A stretch of DNA of 5,448 nt from Caldifarciminota bacterium (GTDB taxonomy: Bacteria > Hydrothermota > UBA3072 > WFRC01), in NCBI GenBank assembly GCA_015486685.1, contig WFRC01000384.1:1-5448 (forward strand). The letters run 5' to 3'. The translations under genes and the position numbers were made by a program. Below the pieces are notes generated by a model. It was not told the origin of the DNA. It was given only the letters and a program-made list of their open reading frames with translations, and made no database searches. This document shows, piece after piece, positions 5,385 through 5,448 of this stretch (the first letter of the stretch is position 1; each line of letters opens with the position of its first letter).

Positions 5385-5407
5385 AAATGAATGAGAATGT
5401 AGGAGGG
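5385..5407 (+). promoter_or_regulatory. REP-head remnant acting as likely Shine-Dalgarno
   Basis: AAATGAATGAGAATG followed by TAGGAGGG repeats, over 23 bases, the junction seen in copy A (2387-2409), but the hairpin that should follow is missing. The AGGAGGG (5401-5407) lies nine bases before the ATG at 5417, a good Shine-Dalgarno spacing, so a REP head may supply the ribosome binding site of the next gene. Confidence 0.5.
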
Positions 5408-5416
5408 ACCCTATAT

Positions 5417-5448
5417 ATGAGTTCTTCAAATTTAAAAAATCTTAAGAT
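5417..5448 (+). CDS. Start of an unidentified gene, cut off by the window edge
   Basis: An ATG at 5417 opens a frame without stops to the end of the window and gives MSSSNLKNLK, ten codons and two bases. Support comes from the strong AGGAGGG nine bases upstream and from the change from repeat DNA to ordinary AT-rich sequence. The visible peptide is too short to assign a family or function. A chance ATG next to a repeat-derived AGGAGG cannot be excluded. Confidence 0.45.
   Translation, partial: MSSSNLKNLK

Larger units (their letters stand above)
4475..5416 (+). other. Gene-free repeat region of 942 bases
   Basis: No protein gene on either strand is convincing here. The open frame at 4808-5041 begins at a TTG inside repeat copy B and crosses three hairpins, so it is treated as chance. 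The stretch contains a degenerate REP head, short-period arrays, module copy B, a perfect 8-bp hairpin, two larger nested hairpins and five GTCA-ended palindromes, listed separately. The left half (to about 4790) is purine-rich on the + strand and the part from about 4900 to 4950 is pyrimidine-rich, which fits the partly inverted layout of copy B. No T-tailed terminator directly follows the gene ending at 4474. Confidence 0.75.

Overview
The window looks like a piece of chromosome from an AT-rich anaerobic bacterium. The evidence is an oxygen-sensitive indolepyruvate:ferredoxin oxidoreductase (iorA-iorB), strong Shine-Dalgarno sites and a bacterial DUF2723-TPR membrane protein. The intergenic DNA is crowded with REP-like palindromes and short-period repeats, a style I associate with uncultivated candidate-phylum bacteria. 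That placement is an impression; the phylum cannot be fixed from the sequence alone.

Layout: (1) 1-1635, iorA, cut off by the left edge, overlapping iorB (1635-2213) by one base; the two subunits form one enzyme. (2) 2214-2599, an intergenic repeat module (copy A). (3) 2600-4474, a complete 624-residue GT-C-like membrane protein of the DUF2723/TMEM260 family with a C-terminal TPR domain, a probable protein or cell-surface glycosyltransferase standing alone. (4) 4475-5416, 942 bases without a credible gene. This holds a second copy of the intergenic module (copy B), several degenerate short-period arrays and a dense cluster of hairpins. (5) 5417-5448, the likely first ten codons of another gene running off the right edge, whose Shine-Dalgarno appears to be supplied by the head of a REP-like element.

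The two enzyme regions are ordinary. The unusual content is the repeat DNA. At least two REP-like families are present. One has a GTAG head and a GGGGCT/AGCCCC hairpin. The other has constant ends GTCA and (mostly) TCTC around a stem whose sequence differs in almost every copy yet stays self-complementary. The larger module is duplicated in direct orientation on both sides of the DUF2723 gene, including a perfect 49-bp match. In copy B the module has extra 7-bp units and a matching change in the opposite arm, as if the pairing were maintained. No transposase, CRISPR, tRNA or rRNA was seen.
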